Assembly (NCBI GenBank): GCA_021776785.1
Contig: JAJFFF010000044.1
Location: forward strand, 362,999 to 426,998
DNA length: 64,000 nucleotides
Direction of reading: 5' to 3'
DNA from: Planctomycetota bacterium
Lineage (GTDB): Bacteria > Planctomycetota > PLA2
Part shown: piece by piece, positions 56,329-64,000 of the stretch
Position numbering within the stretch: the stretch's first letter is position 1
Layout of the letters: each line of letters starts with the position of its first letter
Program-made: the position numbers and the translations under genes
Notes under the pieces: generated by a model
What the model saw: only the letters and a program-made list of their open reading frames with translations
The model's database searches: none
Told to the model about the DNA's origin: nothing

Positions 56329-57330
56329 TTGCATCAGGCTGCTAGCCTAAAAAACAACGTGTACGGCCTCATTCGCCCCTTGCTCTTCCGGATGGATCCA
56401 GAGCGCGCCCACGGCTTCGGCTTATGGTCGGCGCGCTGGGGCGGCGGGTTGTTGGCGCGGCTGACGGGCGGTGCGCCTGTCGCGGGCCACGAGGTCGAGG
56501 TGGCCGGGCTGCGCTTTCCCAATCCCGTGGGGTTGGCGGCGGGCTTCGACAAAAACGGCGTCGCGCTGCCATTCTGGCGTGGGGTTGGGTTTGGGTTCTT
56601 AGAGATCGGGACCGTGACACCGCGTCCCCAGCCGGGCAACCCCAAGCCGCGCATGTGGCGGTTTCCCGAGCACGACGCGCTCGGCAACAAGCTCGGCTTC
56701 CCCAACGAGGGCGCGGCAGCGGTCGCGAAGCGCGTGGCGAAGAGCCGGCGCGACTCCGACGTGATCGGGATCAACCTCGGGAAGAACAAGGACACGCCAA
56801 ACGATCGGGCGGCCGACGACTACGTCGCCGCGTTGGAAGCGACGCGCAACGTGGCGGACTACTGGGTCGTCAACGTGTCGTCGCCGAACACGCCGGGGCT
56901 GCGCGAGTTGCAATCGCGCGCCTACCTCACGGACCTGTTGGGCCAAGTGAAGCACGCCGCCCAAGGCAAACCGTTGTTTGTGAAGTTGAGCCCGGACTTA
57001 GACGACGCGGGTCTTTGCGACGCCGCGGGGTCGTGTCAGGACGCCGGATGCGACGGCGTGATCGCGACGAACACGACCTTGCAGCGCCCCGACGGCGTGA
57101 CGTTTGAAGGCGGGCTCTCCGGCGCGCCGTTAGCCGAACGTTCGCGCGACGTGCTGACCAAGCTGCGCGCGCTATTGGATGACAAGAAGCCGATCATCTC
57201 GGTCGGCGGGATCGGATCGGCCGAAGAAGTCCGCGCGCGACTCGACGCCGGCGCGAGCCTCGTGCAGATCTATTCCGCGCTCGTGTTTGAGGGCCCGCGC
57301 CTGGTGCGCAAGATCCTGCGAGGGCTGTAG
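56329..57330 (+). CDS. pyrD: dihydroorotate dehydrogenase (quinone), class 2
   Basis: 333 residues from TTG; GTG at 56359 is a second choice. FMN-binding GLAAGFDKNG, TVTPRPQPGNPKPRMWR, INLGKNKDT, VNVSSPNTPGLR (active site Ser), and VGGIGSAEEVRARLDAGASLVQIYSALVFEGP are typical of membrane-associated PyrD that passes electrons to quinone. Catalyses the fourth step in pyrimidine synthesis. The SRPBCC gene starts 6 bp after its stop and is probably cotranscribed. Confidence 0.93.
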   Translation: MHQAASLKNNVYGLIRPLLFRMDPERAHGFGLWSARWGGGLLARLTGGAPVAGHEVEVAGLRFPNPVGLAAGFDKNGVALPFWRGVGFGFLEIGTVTPRPQPGNPKPRMWRFPEHDALGNKLGFPNEGAAAVAKRVAKSRRDSDVIGINLGKNKDTPNDRAADDYVAALEATRNVADYWVVNVSSPNTPGLRELQSRAYLTDLLGQVKHAAQGKPLFVKLSPDLDDAGLCDAAGSCQDAGCDGVIATNTTLQRPDGVTFEGGLSGAPLAERSRDVLTKLRALLDDKKPIISVGGIGSAEEVRARLDAGASLVQIYSALVFEGPRLVRKILRGL

Positions 57331-57336
57331 CCCGCC

Positions 57337-57810
57337 GTGCACGTCATCGAGCGCGAGCAGTTCTTCCCGCGCCCACGCCCCGAAGTGTTCGCATTCTTTG
57401 CCGACGCGTCCAACCTCACCGCGATCACGCCGCCGTTTCTCCACTTCAAAATCCTGACGCCGATGCCGTTGTCGATGGAAGAGGGAACGCTGCTCGATTA
57501 CCGGTTGCGACTGTATGGATGTCCGGTGCGTTGGCGCACGCGCATCGAGGAGTTCGAAACCAACGTGCGGTTTGTGGACATGGCGTTGCGCAGCCCCTAC
57601 CGGCGCTGGCATCACACGCACACGTTTGAAGACCAAGACGGCGGGACGCGGATGCGCGATCGCGTGGAGTACGCGCTGCCGTTCGGGCCGCTCGGCACGT
57701 TCGCACGAACGCTTGTCGTGAAAAAAACGCTCGAAGCGATCTTCGACTACCGCCGCGACGTGATGGCGCAGCGATTCGGCTCGAAAGCTAGTTGGTGTGC
57801 ACGATCATGA
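57337..57810 (+). CDS. SRPBCC (START-like) family protein
   Basis: 157 residues, GTG start 6 bp after pyrD. N-terminal FFPRPRPEVFAFFADASNLTAITPPFLHFKI is the START/polyketide cyclase-like fold typical of CDP-like and ligand-binding SRPBCC proteins, with LDYRLRLYGCPVRWRT following. Ligand unknown; proteins of this group often pair with SDR-type epimerases, not seen here. Its 3' end overlaps by about 23 bp the converging metallophosphoesterase gene. Confidence 0.72.
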   Translation: MHVIEREQFFPRPRPEVFAFFADASNLTAITPPFLHFKILTPMPLSMEEGTLLDYRLRLYGCPVRWRTRIEEFETNVRFVDMALRSPYRRWHHTHTFEDQDGGTRMRDRVEYALPFGPLGTFARTLVVKKTLEAIFDYRRDVMAQRFGSKASWCARS

Positions 57811-59629
57811 AGCTGTCGAGCTCAGCGCCGTTCCTATCGAGAAAACGCGCCGTGAGCCGGGTTCCTTGGATGTCTAAGACCATGGAGCCCAAAATCGCGA
57901 GGCTCACAACCATCGCGGGGTGATCGAGCGGAGTGTCCGTGTCCACTCGGCCCGAGCTTCCGGCTACCGCGTAGACCGCTCCTGCTCCCTGTCTCTGCAC
58001 GTACGCGCCGTCTTCGCCTTCGCGCCCGTTGCCGCCGTCGAGGATGCTACTTGGTTCGAGCGTGTGCGACTCGCCATAGTGTCCGTTGAGAAAAAACGAA
58101 CGCTCGTACGAATGGCTGTGACCAGTGAGTACGAGGTCGACGCCCATCGACTCCAGGAGCGGGACAAACGTCTGGCGCATGTCGCGCATCCGTCCGCCGC
58201 TGTCGGCCGACTCGTCGGAGTCGTGAGTCCCTTTTGAGTAAGGCGGGTGGTGCCAGAAAGCGATCACAAACTCGGCGGTCGTGTCCGCCAGGTCGGCCTC
58301 GAGCCAACGAAACATTCCGCCGCCGGGGCTGCGCCCGGAGTTATGCGAGTCGAGGCAGACGAAATGCACGTTCCCGTAGTCAAACGAGTAGTACGCCTCG
58401 GTCCCGGATGCCTCGCCTCCGGCTTCCCCACCAATCGGTAACGTGAAGATGTCGAAGTACGGACCCGTTCGCGCGGACGCATCGACGCTAATCGCATCGT
58501 GGTTTCCCATCGTTGGCCAAACGGCTGTCGTGCGCAAAAAGTCTGGATAGATATCAAACATGGCTGCCTGATATTGCGCGTCCGTACCGCTGCCGTACGC
58601 GTTGTCGCCCAGCATGAGCCAAACGTCGGTGGGCATGTCTCCGGCGAAGTTCCGATAGCCCTGCGCGACGGCGCGCGAGTTTCCGTCGGCGGTCCCGGAA
58701 TCGCCGATCACCCAAATGCGCACGTTACGCATCGAACCGATCGGCGGCGCCGTCCGGAACTGATGGTCCGCGTCGTTGCCCGCCGCAAGAGCAACGGTTG
58801 TTCCCACGCCGTAGGTGTAAGACGTATCGGCGCGCAGTCCCGTTAGAGCCACTTCGTGCTCCATGCTCGGGAAGTCCGAACCGGCAACCGACGTAAGGAG
58901 ATCCGGCAACGGTCCAAAGTACACGCGACTTTCGGCCGCGCGCGCGGTGCGCCACCGCACGATGACGCTCGTCGTCGTCAGCTGTTGCAAGTACGGACCG
59001 CGTACGACGAACGGCGCGCCGGTCGTCACAAGAAGCTCGGCGGCGAAGCTCATGTCGGAGCTCGTCGTGTTCGCCTGGTGGACTTCGACTGCCAGAGTAT
59101 TGGCGCCGGCTACCAGCAGCGATAGATCGAACGTACCGACCGCCGGCGTTGACTCGCGAAACCCCGAGATCGCATCGATCGCCGGCGTCAGATAATCGAC
59201 CTCGTCTTCCGGCATGTTGTCGCGCGTGATCTCCGTGCCGTTGAGATAGACAACCGCGCCGTCGTCAGCGATCAGGCGCAACAATGCGTCCGTGATCGCC
59301 GCAGGGTCGTTGACCTGAAACGTCTTGCGAAAATACGTCGTGATCGGCTTGTTGTCCGGGTCGGGTCCAAAACTGGTGACGGTGACCTCGTCGCCGTCGC
59401 CGTAGCCCAGCTCCGCATCGCCCGACGCCCAACTCGCGTCATCAAACGCGGGATCCCGCCACGACGTGCCCTGATCCGAGCCGTCATCTAGGTACTTCCA
59501 CGTGGTGCCGAACAAGACGAGTTGCTGCGTCGCCGCCGCCGGGCCAGGAGGCGAGATATCCTGCGGCGCTTTGAACCCGCTGCACCCGGCGAGCGTCGCC
59601 AGCAAGAGGACCGTCATGAACCTAGTCAT
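57788..59629 (-). CDS. secreted metallophosphoesterase (purple acid phosphatase-like) lipoprotein
   Basis: 613 residues from ATG 59629 (GGGGAGC upstream) with lipoprotein signal MTRFMTVLLLATLAGC. Residues about 30-220 form a galactose-binding/jelly-roll-like module (WKYLDDGSDQGTSW, YFRKTFQVNDPA). About 225-310 is a fibronectin-type domain (VRGPYLQQLTTTSVIVRWRT). The catalytic domain has WVIGDSGTADGN, MLGDNAYGSG, TMGNHDAI, FWHHPPYSKG and TGHSHSYERS, the full calcineurin-like metal set. Extracellular phosphatase, probably on phosphate esters. It overlaps the upstream TPR gene's end by 8 bp. Confidence 0.85.
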   Translation of the reverse strand: MTRFMTVLLLATLAGCSGFKAPQDISPPGPAAATQQLVLFGTTWKYLDDGSDQGTSWRDPAFDDASWASGDAELGYGDGDEVTVTSFGPDPDNKPITTYFRKTFQVNDPAAITDALLRLIADDGAVVYLNGTEITRDNMPEDEVDYLTPAIDAISGFRESTPAVGTFDLSLLVAGANTLAVEVHQANTTSSDMSFAAELLVTTGAPFVVRGPYLQQLTTTSVIVRWRTARAAESRVYFGPLPDLLTSVAGSDFPSMEHEVALTGLRADTSYTYGVGTTVALAAGNDADHQFRTAPPIGSMRNVRIWVIGDSGTADGNSRAVAQGYRNFAGDMPTDVWLMLGDNAYGSGTDAQYQAAMFDIYPDFLRTTAVWPTMGNHDAISVDASARTGPYFDIFTLPIGGEAGGEASGTEAYYSFDYGNVHFVCLDSHNSGRSPGGGMFRWLEADLADTTAEFVIAFWHHPPYSKGTHDSDESADSGGRMRDMRQTFVPLLESMGVDLVLTGHSHSYERSFFLNGHYGESHTLEPSSILDGGNGREGEDGAYVQRQGAGAVYAVAGSSGRVDTDTPLDHPAMVVSLAILGSMVLDIQGTRLTARFLDRNGAELDSFMIVHTN

Positions 59630-60470
59630 CGAGTTGCTCCCCTGCAGCAGAACGCAGCCCGCGCACGATCGCTTGCCGCAGGGTCTTGATCGCCGGCGCG
59701 CGTCGGTGGCGCGCGGGAAGCGCGTTGATGGCCGCGCGCGCGCGCCGGTACGACGCGCGCGCCTTTGTGCGGCGACCGGCAGCCAACAACACATCGCCGC
59801 GACGAACAAACCACGTCTCTTTGCGGCGGGCGGACGCGAGAGCGCCGTCGATGCGCTTGAGCGCGGCGTCATGACGCGCCCCCGAGATTTCTAGTTCGAG
59901 CGCGTAATCGCGTAAGGATGCGATCATTCCACTCTTCGCCATCGCGTCGTCAAGCGAACGCACGGCGGCAATCAAGTCCCCGGCGCGGGCGAGCGCACGA
60001 GCGCGCGCGAGGTAGTCCGCGGGACGGATCGTGCTCAGGTGAGGAAACGCGCGCGCGAACGCATCCGCGGCGGCGGCGTGACGAGCAAGCGCGGACAGCG
60101 TGCGGGCGCGCTCCATGAGCAGCGCCCCGTGCTCAGGAAATCGGACCAAGCTCGCGTCGACAATCGCGAGCGCGGCGGCGGCGTGTCCCAACTCGCGCAG
60201 CGCATGCGCGCGCAACGCGTGTGTGTCCGGCGCTACTTGCGAAGACGCGGGCGCCAACGACGCCGCACGAACAAAATCCGCCAGCGCGCGGCGCCACTCG
60301 CCATGCTCGCCATACAGCACGCCGCGACGCTGGTAGACGCGCGCGTCGCGCGGAGACTTCGCGATCAACTGTGTCGCGCGTTCGATCTGAGCGTGAAGCT
60401 CCTCGTGCGATTCGACACGACCGATAAAAACAACGCCGGCGAAGACGGCAAACGAAACGACATTTCTCAC
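59622..60470 (-). CDS. TPR-repeat protein with signal peptide
   Basis: 282 residues. Signal MRNVVSFAVFAGVVFIGRVES. Repeated helix pairs: RDARVYQRRGVLYGEHGEWRR, HALRELGHAAAALAIVDAS, ERARTLSALARHAAAADAF, ARALARAGDLIAAVRSLDDA. A periplasmic scaffold. Directly upstream of, and overlapping, the phosphatase gene, so presumably the two products act together or assemble on the envelope. Confidence 0.78.
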   Translation of the reverse strand: MRNVVSFAVFAGVVFIGRVESHEELHAQIERATQLIAKSPRDARVYQRRGVLYGEHGEWRRALADFVRAASLAPASSQVAPDTHALRAHALRELGHAAAALAIVDASLVRFPEHGALLMERARTLSALARHAAAADAFARAFPHLSTIRPADYLARARALARAGDLIAAVRSLDDAMAKSGMIASLRDYALELEISGARHDAALKRIDGALASARRKETWFVRRGDVLLAAGRRTKARASYRRARAAINALPARHRRAPAIKTLRQAIVRGLRSAAGEQLDD

Positions 60471-60540
60471 GCAAACCCTTCCCTCGCCTAGATCGGCAGG
60501 AAACGGTCTGTGCGCGACACGGAAGATCTACGGGATCGAG

Positions 60541-60948
60541 CTACAAGTCCCGCCCGTCGTTTTTCGCGCAGAGCTCACTCTCGGCGTAGGCGTCCGTGAG
60601 TGTTCGTAGTCGCCGTCCGCCGCGGTAGGCCTGCATCGTGTAGTCCATCTGGAACAAGAACTCCAACGTGCCGCCGGCGAAGATTAGCGGATGCGCTTTG
60701 AAGTTCCAACCGGCCAACGGACCGGGGTCGCGCACGGCCGCGAGTTCTTCCTCGGTCTCGACACTGAACACCGCAACGCCGCCAGGTTCATCCGCGAAAT
60801 GATCGTGAAACAGAAGCAACCCGCGCGCGTGGTTGGCCACGTACTCGTTGATGCCATCGTTCGCTTCGCGCATCGGAGTCTTGGGCGGGGCGTACGCGAC
60901 GACCAAATGACAGCCGCGATCTTTCTTGCTGAGCGTCATGCGCCCCAC
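60541..60948 (-). CDS. small protein, YciI-like
   Basis: 135 residues (132 from ATG 60939). Sequence HLVVAYAPPKTPMREANDGI, YVANHARGLLLFHDHFADEPGG, VAVFSVETEEELAAV and the middle DPGPLAGWNFKAHPLIFAGG resemble the ferredoxin-like alpha/beta fold of YCII-related proteins, which are of unclear catalytic function. No His-Asp pair is certain. About 70 bp separate it from the TPR gene. Confidence 0.6.
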   Translation of the reverse strand: MGRMTLSKKDRGCHLVVAYAPPKTPMREANDGINEYVANHARGLLLFHDHFADEPGGVAVFSVETEEELAAVRDPGPLAGWNFKAHPLIFAGGTLEFLFQMDYTMQAYRGGRRLRTLTDAYAESELCAKNDGRDL

Positions 60949-60966
60949 CGTACTCGAAACGAAAAC

Positions 60967-60992
60967 GCGCCCGCAGGAAAACCTGCGGGCGC
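60967..60992. terminator. hairpin between two minus-strand genes
   Basis: GCGCCCGCAGG, AAAA loop, CCTGCGGGCGC: a perfect 11 bp stem, 8-10 bases from GTTTTCGTTT on the minus strand. It sits between the end of the secreted protein gene (61046) and the start of the YciI-like gene (60948); likely a terminator for the former. Confidence 0.7.
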
Positions 60993-61045
60993 TAGACGGG
61001 CGGGTTTAGATCAGGAAACGCCCAGAGAGTGTTTTGGGGAATGCG

Positions 61046-61516
61046 TTAGTGGAAGTGGCCGGGCACCCAGACTTTGACGTACTTGGTCTTGTAGTAGCCG
61101 GGGACCCAAACGCGTTCGTACGTGGCGACTTGCTCGCAGTAGCGCACGCGACGGCCGCGGTAGGAGCGGTACGCGTAACGCGCGGGCACGTAGACGCGGT
61201 CGTAGTGGCCGGCCACCCAGACGCGACGGGCGACGGTGTCGTAGTGACCCGGGACCCAGTGGCGGCGGACGATCGGACGATGGCGGACGCGCGGCGCGGG
61301 CCGACGGGCGACACGGCGGCCGACACGACGGCCGACACGGTGGTCAACACGGTGGGCCGGGCGATGCACGACGCGCCGTGAACGGCGATCGCGTTCTCGG
61401 TACGACACGCCGACGCGAACCTTGCCGCGACGAACACCGACGTCGAGCGAGACGTCACCGGCTTCGGCGTCCGGCGTTGCAAAAACAAGAAGAGAGGCGA
61501 TCAACAGGTGTTTCAT
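61046..61516 (-). CDS. small secreted Arg/Tyr/Trp-rich protein with repeated WVPGHY motifs
   Basis: 156 residues, signal MKHLLIASLLVFATPDAEA. Mature region is strongly basic (RRVARRPAPRVRHRPIVRR) and then repeats aromatic WVPGHYDTVARRVWVAGHYD and WVPGYYKTKYVKVWVPGHFH. Tyr/Trp-His repeats like this occur in periplasmic or outer-membrane-associated proteins of unknown role. Ends next to a hairpin. Confidence 0.65.
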   Translation of the reverse strand: MKHLLIASLLVFATPDAEAGDVSLDVGVRRGKVRVGVSYRERDRRSRRVVHRPAHRVDHRVGRRVGRRVARRPAPRVRHRPIVRRHWVPGHYDTVARRVWVAGHYDRVYVPARYAYRSYRGRRVRYCEQVATYERVWVPGYYKTKYVKVWVPGHFH

Positions 61517-61694
61517 AGTTTGTATCTCCGCCTGCCCTAACTCAACATCCGTGCCATTCGCGCGCGCCCCGCAAAAATTGTCGCCAAACGCGATAAAATG
61601 GGGATTTCACGCACATTCAAGCGTGTCTTATCCTTGTCGCCCACCGGGGACAAGGCGCATTCCCCAGAGGACGATGAAGGAAGCGGAGCAAACG

Positions 61695-62363
61695 ATGGCG
61701 TTAGAAATCACCTATCTCGGACACGCGGGCTTTTTGCTGAGCGACGGCACGCACACCGTCGCCATCGATCCGTTCTTAACGGGCAACCCGCTCGCCCCGA
61801 TGACTGAAGACGCGCTCACGTGCAACGCGGTCTTGTTAAGCCACGGCCACGAAGACCACATCGGCGACACGGTAGCGATCGCGAAGCGGTGCGGCGCGAC
61901 AATCATTGCCAACTACGAAATCGCAAGCTGGTCGACCGAGCAAGGCCTGGATTCCATCGGAGCGAATCCGGGCGGGAAAGTAACGACGGACTGGGGCTGG
62001 GTCGCGCTAACGCAAGCGTTCCACTCGTCGTCGTACGGTGGACGCCCGATGGGCGTGGCATGCGGGTTGGTCGTACACATGGGCGGCAAAACGATCTACC
62101 ACTTGGGCGACACGGGATTGTTCTCGGACCTAAAACTGATCGGAGAGATCTACAAGCCCGACGTGGCGTGCATCCCGATCGGCGACCTGTTCACCATGGG
62201 TCCGGAGCTGGGAACAAGAGCAGCGGAGTTTGTGGGAGCGCCGGTAGCGATTCCGATGCACTACAAGACGTTTCCGCCGCTAGCGCAGAGCGCCGTCGGA
62301 TTCGCGCCGAGCGGGATTCAGGTCAAGGAGTTGGAGCCGGGCGCGACCTGGTCGGTGGCGTAG
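61695..62363 (+). CDS. metal-dependent hydrolase of the metallo-beta-lactamase fold (UPF0173)
   Basis: 222 residues, standard for UPF0173/YtkL. Start 61695 follows GGAGC; an alternative ATG at 61674 is less likely. TYLGHAGFLLSDGTHTVAIDPF, LLSHGHEDHIGD (HxHxDH), FHSSS, YHLGDTGLFSDL and the final AIPMHYKTFPPL provide the five metal ligands. Cytoplasmic hydrolase without known substrate. 220 bp follow before the toxin region, with no gene seen. Confidence 0.87.
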   Translation: MALEITYLGHAGFLLSDGTHTVAIDPFLTGNPLAPMTEDALTCNAVLLSHGHEDHIGDTVAIAKRCGATIIANYEIASWSTEQGLDSIGANPGGKVTTDWGWVALTQAFHSSSYGGRPMGVACGLVVHMGGKTIYHLGDTGLFSDLKLIGEIYKPDVACIPIGDLFTMGPELGTRAAEFVGAPVAIPMHYKTFPPLAQSAVGFAPSGIQVKELEPGATWSVA

Positions 62364-62583
62364 ACGCAGCCACGGCGCCGCGCCAACGAACGAAACGAAT
62401 CGTCACGCCCAGCGCCCCGCCAACCTACGGACTCATAATCCGTTGCGCTACTGAGAACTGCCAAGGACTTACGGCTGCGAGTTGTCCGCTGAGTCCATAG
62501 TTTCCATAGAGTCCAGGAGATGCGCATCAGTTGCGCATCTCCCGTTGCTCGGGGTTGTGAAACCGACTTGGCTCCCAAGACTC

Positions 62584-63099
62584 TCAGCCTACTCTTCTCG
62601 GCTCTGTTGGCCTGTCATCGCTCGTGATTGCGAACGACCAATCAACACTATCGACCCGTTCCGCAATCCCAGCCAAGAGGTTCTTGGCTTGTCGAGAATT
62701 GCACTCTGGCCCCGAGATCCCCAGTGCCCCCCCGCCAGGCTCGCCGATCGAGACTCGAAAACTCGTGATGGAATCACCGGTGGGAGACACCTCCAACTCG
62801 AACATGAAAGGCGTGACCGTTTGATCGGTTATCAGGATGCTAGTTCCGACAAGTCGAGCTGCTCTTGGTCGTATCTTCCGAGCGACCGCTACGAAAAATC
62901 CGTCAAGGCTCTCTCTTGCCCACTCCGGGTAAGTCCCGCAGAGAAGACGCGGCACGAACAACTCGAGGGAAAAGCAGAGGTCAGCGGACGGCGCGACATC
63001 GAATTCAGCGCCGACGGGAACGCCACTGAGCAAATCTCGTAACTCAGCCGCAAGCTGGGACTCCAAGCTCGGCGTGAACTCTTCATGGTTGTCTGTCAT
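62584..63099 (-). CDS. putative immunity protein for the adjacent toxin
   Basis: 171 residues, acidic, soluble, not in a family I recognise. Begins with MTDNHEEFTPSLESQLAAEL. Its ATG overlaps the TGA of the upstream toxin module by 4 bp (ATGA at 63096-63099), the classical arrangement of toxin-immunity pairs. Lower GC and less G/C at third positions than neighbouring genes, fitting recent transfer. The immunity role is inferred only from position, charge and overlap. Confidence 0.55.
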   Translation of the reverse strand: MTDNHEEFTPSLESQLAAELRDLLSGVPVGAEFDVAPSADLCFSLELFVPRLLCGTYPEWARESLDGFFVAVARKIRPRAARLVGTSILITDQTVTPFMFELEVSPTGDSITSFRVSIGEPGGGALGISGPECNSRQAKNLLAGIAERVDSVDWSFAITSDDRPTEPRRVG

Positions 63100-63788
63100 C
63101 GGTCTTTTAGATGCTTCTCGATGCTCTTGATGAGCTTTTGTTCCTGCGCTATTCGCTCACTATGCCCAAAGTTCGAGCCCTTCTTCACCGTAGCCTTGGT
63201 TCGCGTCTGAACACTCGTCTTCAATTGATCGCGAAGTCGCCCAAGGTCACCCGCATCGTAGCCCTTGAGGTCCTTTACATGTGGAAGCTTCCCGTGCACT
63301 TTCCCTGTGGCATCCAAGAAGGCATCTACACCACGCCGTCCTGCCTTCGCGGCTGACTTGGCGCCCTTCGCTACATCCACGCAGTCGGCTAAGCGTTGCG
63401 CTCTTGCAACTTTCGCGGCTCCGGCACCAGCTCCCAAGACCGGAATTGCTGCTGTTCCAGAAAGAAGAACCCCTTCCAAGTCGCCCTTCAAGCCTGAAAG
63501 CAAGGCACTTGCTCCATCAAAAAGTGCGCCTAAGGCCGGTAGCTGACCAGCCAGATCTAGACCGGTTTGGAGTTTCGCGACTGCAGGAGACTCTCTGAGC
63601 GCTCGCTGTCCTTTGGCGATTTTTGTCGCGGTCGCTTGCCTGCGAGCGTCGGACTTTTCTGATCCGAACTTCTTGTCCCGCCACTCTGCAACTTTGTTCA
63701 GTTGGCGATCAATCCAATTGTTTCCAGTAACTTCAAAGAGCCCCAGGGGATCAATACGAAATACGGAACTACGAAATACGGAACCAGG
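63096..63788 (-). pseudogene. C-terminal remnant of an Rhs-type polymorphic toxin
   Basis: A 230-codon open frame without a normal start, closed upstream by a TGA at 63791. It begins with the Rhs C-terminal boundary motif (IDPLGLF, as in NDPLGL/DPLG junctions) and continues through an Ala/Gly-rich pre-toxin part (LAGQLPALGALFDGASALL, AAIPVLGAGAGAAKVA). The tip is a small basic domain KLPHVKDLKGYDAGDLGRLR ... FGHSERIAQEQKLIKSIEKH, probably the toxin; its class is not recognised. The Rhs core is missing to the right, so this looks like a detached toxin tip, sometimes kept as an orphan module. A TTG at 63503 could restart translation. Confidence 0.6.
63755..63784. repeat. perfect 15 bp tandem duplication
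   Basis: TACGAAATACGGAAC occurs twice head to tail just before the Rhs boundary motif. It encodes VFRSS twice on the minus strand. It may mark the join where the toxin tip was recombined. Confidence 0.8.
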
Positions 63789-63857
63789 TCAATCGGGCGC
63801 CCTACTGTGACAGCACGCTGTCGGTTGAGAATCACATCCGATCCGTTCCACGCACAC

Positions 63858-64000
63858 CTATTCTAAGACCAACTCCGCTTTGTTTGCGCTCGTTTCATCG
63901 AGAAACGCCTGTGCAAATGGGCAGTCGGCGATGGAGAAGACAGACCGGTGCCCGGGGCGGGCTTGCGAACGGATTTGGGTCTGTCTAGGAACTCGTCGCG
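63858..64000 (-). CDS. possible partial gene at the right edge
   Basis: One minus-strand frame is open from the window edge to TAG at 63858, ending SIADCPFAQAFLDETSANKA, ELVLE. Composition is protein-like, but it is too short to name and could be chance. Confidence 0.25.
   Translation of the reverse strand, partial: RRVPRQTQIRSQARPGHRSVFSIADCPFAQAFLDETSANKAELVLE

Overview
The window is GC-rich, densely coded bacterial DNA with about 48 protein genes, one tRNA and several repeat families. Likely hosts are a free-living Gram-negative bacterium, possibly Planctomycetota. The hints are an ECF sigma factor fused to a long carboxypeptidase-regulatory-like tail, a sulfatase-modifying-factor/thioredoxin fusion, paired di-haem (DUF1111) proteins, a Hanks-type kinase with an extracytoplasmic tail, and many lipoproteins. 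The taxonomic call is an inference, because no rRNA or marker set is present.

Layout. 1-8.7 kb: partial M3 peptidase, secreted alpha/beta hydrolase, a thioredoxin-like protein whose active-site residue is encoded by an in-frame TGA, an ABC-F ATPase, enoyl-CoA hydratase, PilZ protein, SUMF1-thioredoxin fusion and PAP2 phosphatase. 8.7-18.4 kb: Uup-like ABC-F, PKD lipoprotein, fluoride channel, M3 peptidase, two coupled DUF1111 cytochromes, thioredoxin reductase. 18.4-26.4 kb: DinB protein cut by a repeat, lipoprotein, gcvP, galE, M42 peptidase. 26.5-35.9 kb: membrane lipase-like protein, tRNA-Gly, Ser/Thr kinase, Ski2-like helicase, a 1.1 kb non-coding stretch with a possible structured RNA, DUF3185 protein, free-Met-R-SO reductase, thioredoxin; three arrays of one repeat family lie here. 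35.9-49.4 kb: acyl-CoA synthetase, PhoX-like protein, DCC membrane protein, rhomboid, DUF2520 protein, thiD, a C25-peptidase operon, membrane protein, ftsK. 49.6-62.4 kb: an MsrA with TGA at its catalytic residue, the sigma fusion, CFI-box protein, purB, pyrD, SRPBCC protein, metallophosphatase, TPR protein, small secreted proteins and a metallo-beta-lactamase-fold hydrolase. 62.5-64 kb: lower-GC remnant of a polymorphic toxin with a putative immunity gene.

Main result: two unrelated thiol-redox genes carry TGA exactly at the catalytic Cys position, each with a hairpin a short way downstream. Both are therefore read as selenoproteins (a UxxC thioredoxin-like protein at 1897-3186 and a Sec-type MsrA at 49642-50370). 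With TrxA, TrxB and fRMsr also present, the window carries much of a methionine-sulfoxide/disulfide repair system. The selenocysteine machinery itself is not here and must be elsewhere in the genome if the reading is right.

Second result: two apparently undescribed repeat families. One is a 239-307 bp element with inverted ends starting CCAATGCGGTACCGGGTTCGA (three copies, one of which replaces the 5' end of a dinB gene). The other is an 87 bp module plus a 29-30 bp tandem unit, in three arrays within 7 kb.
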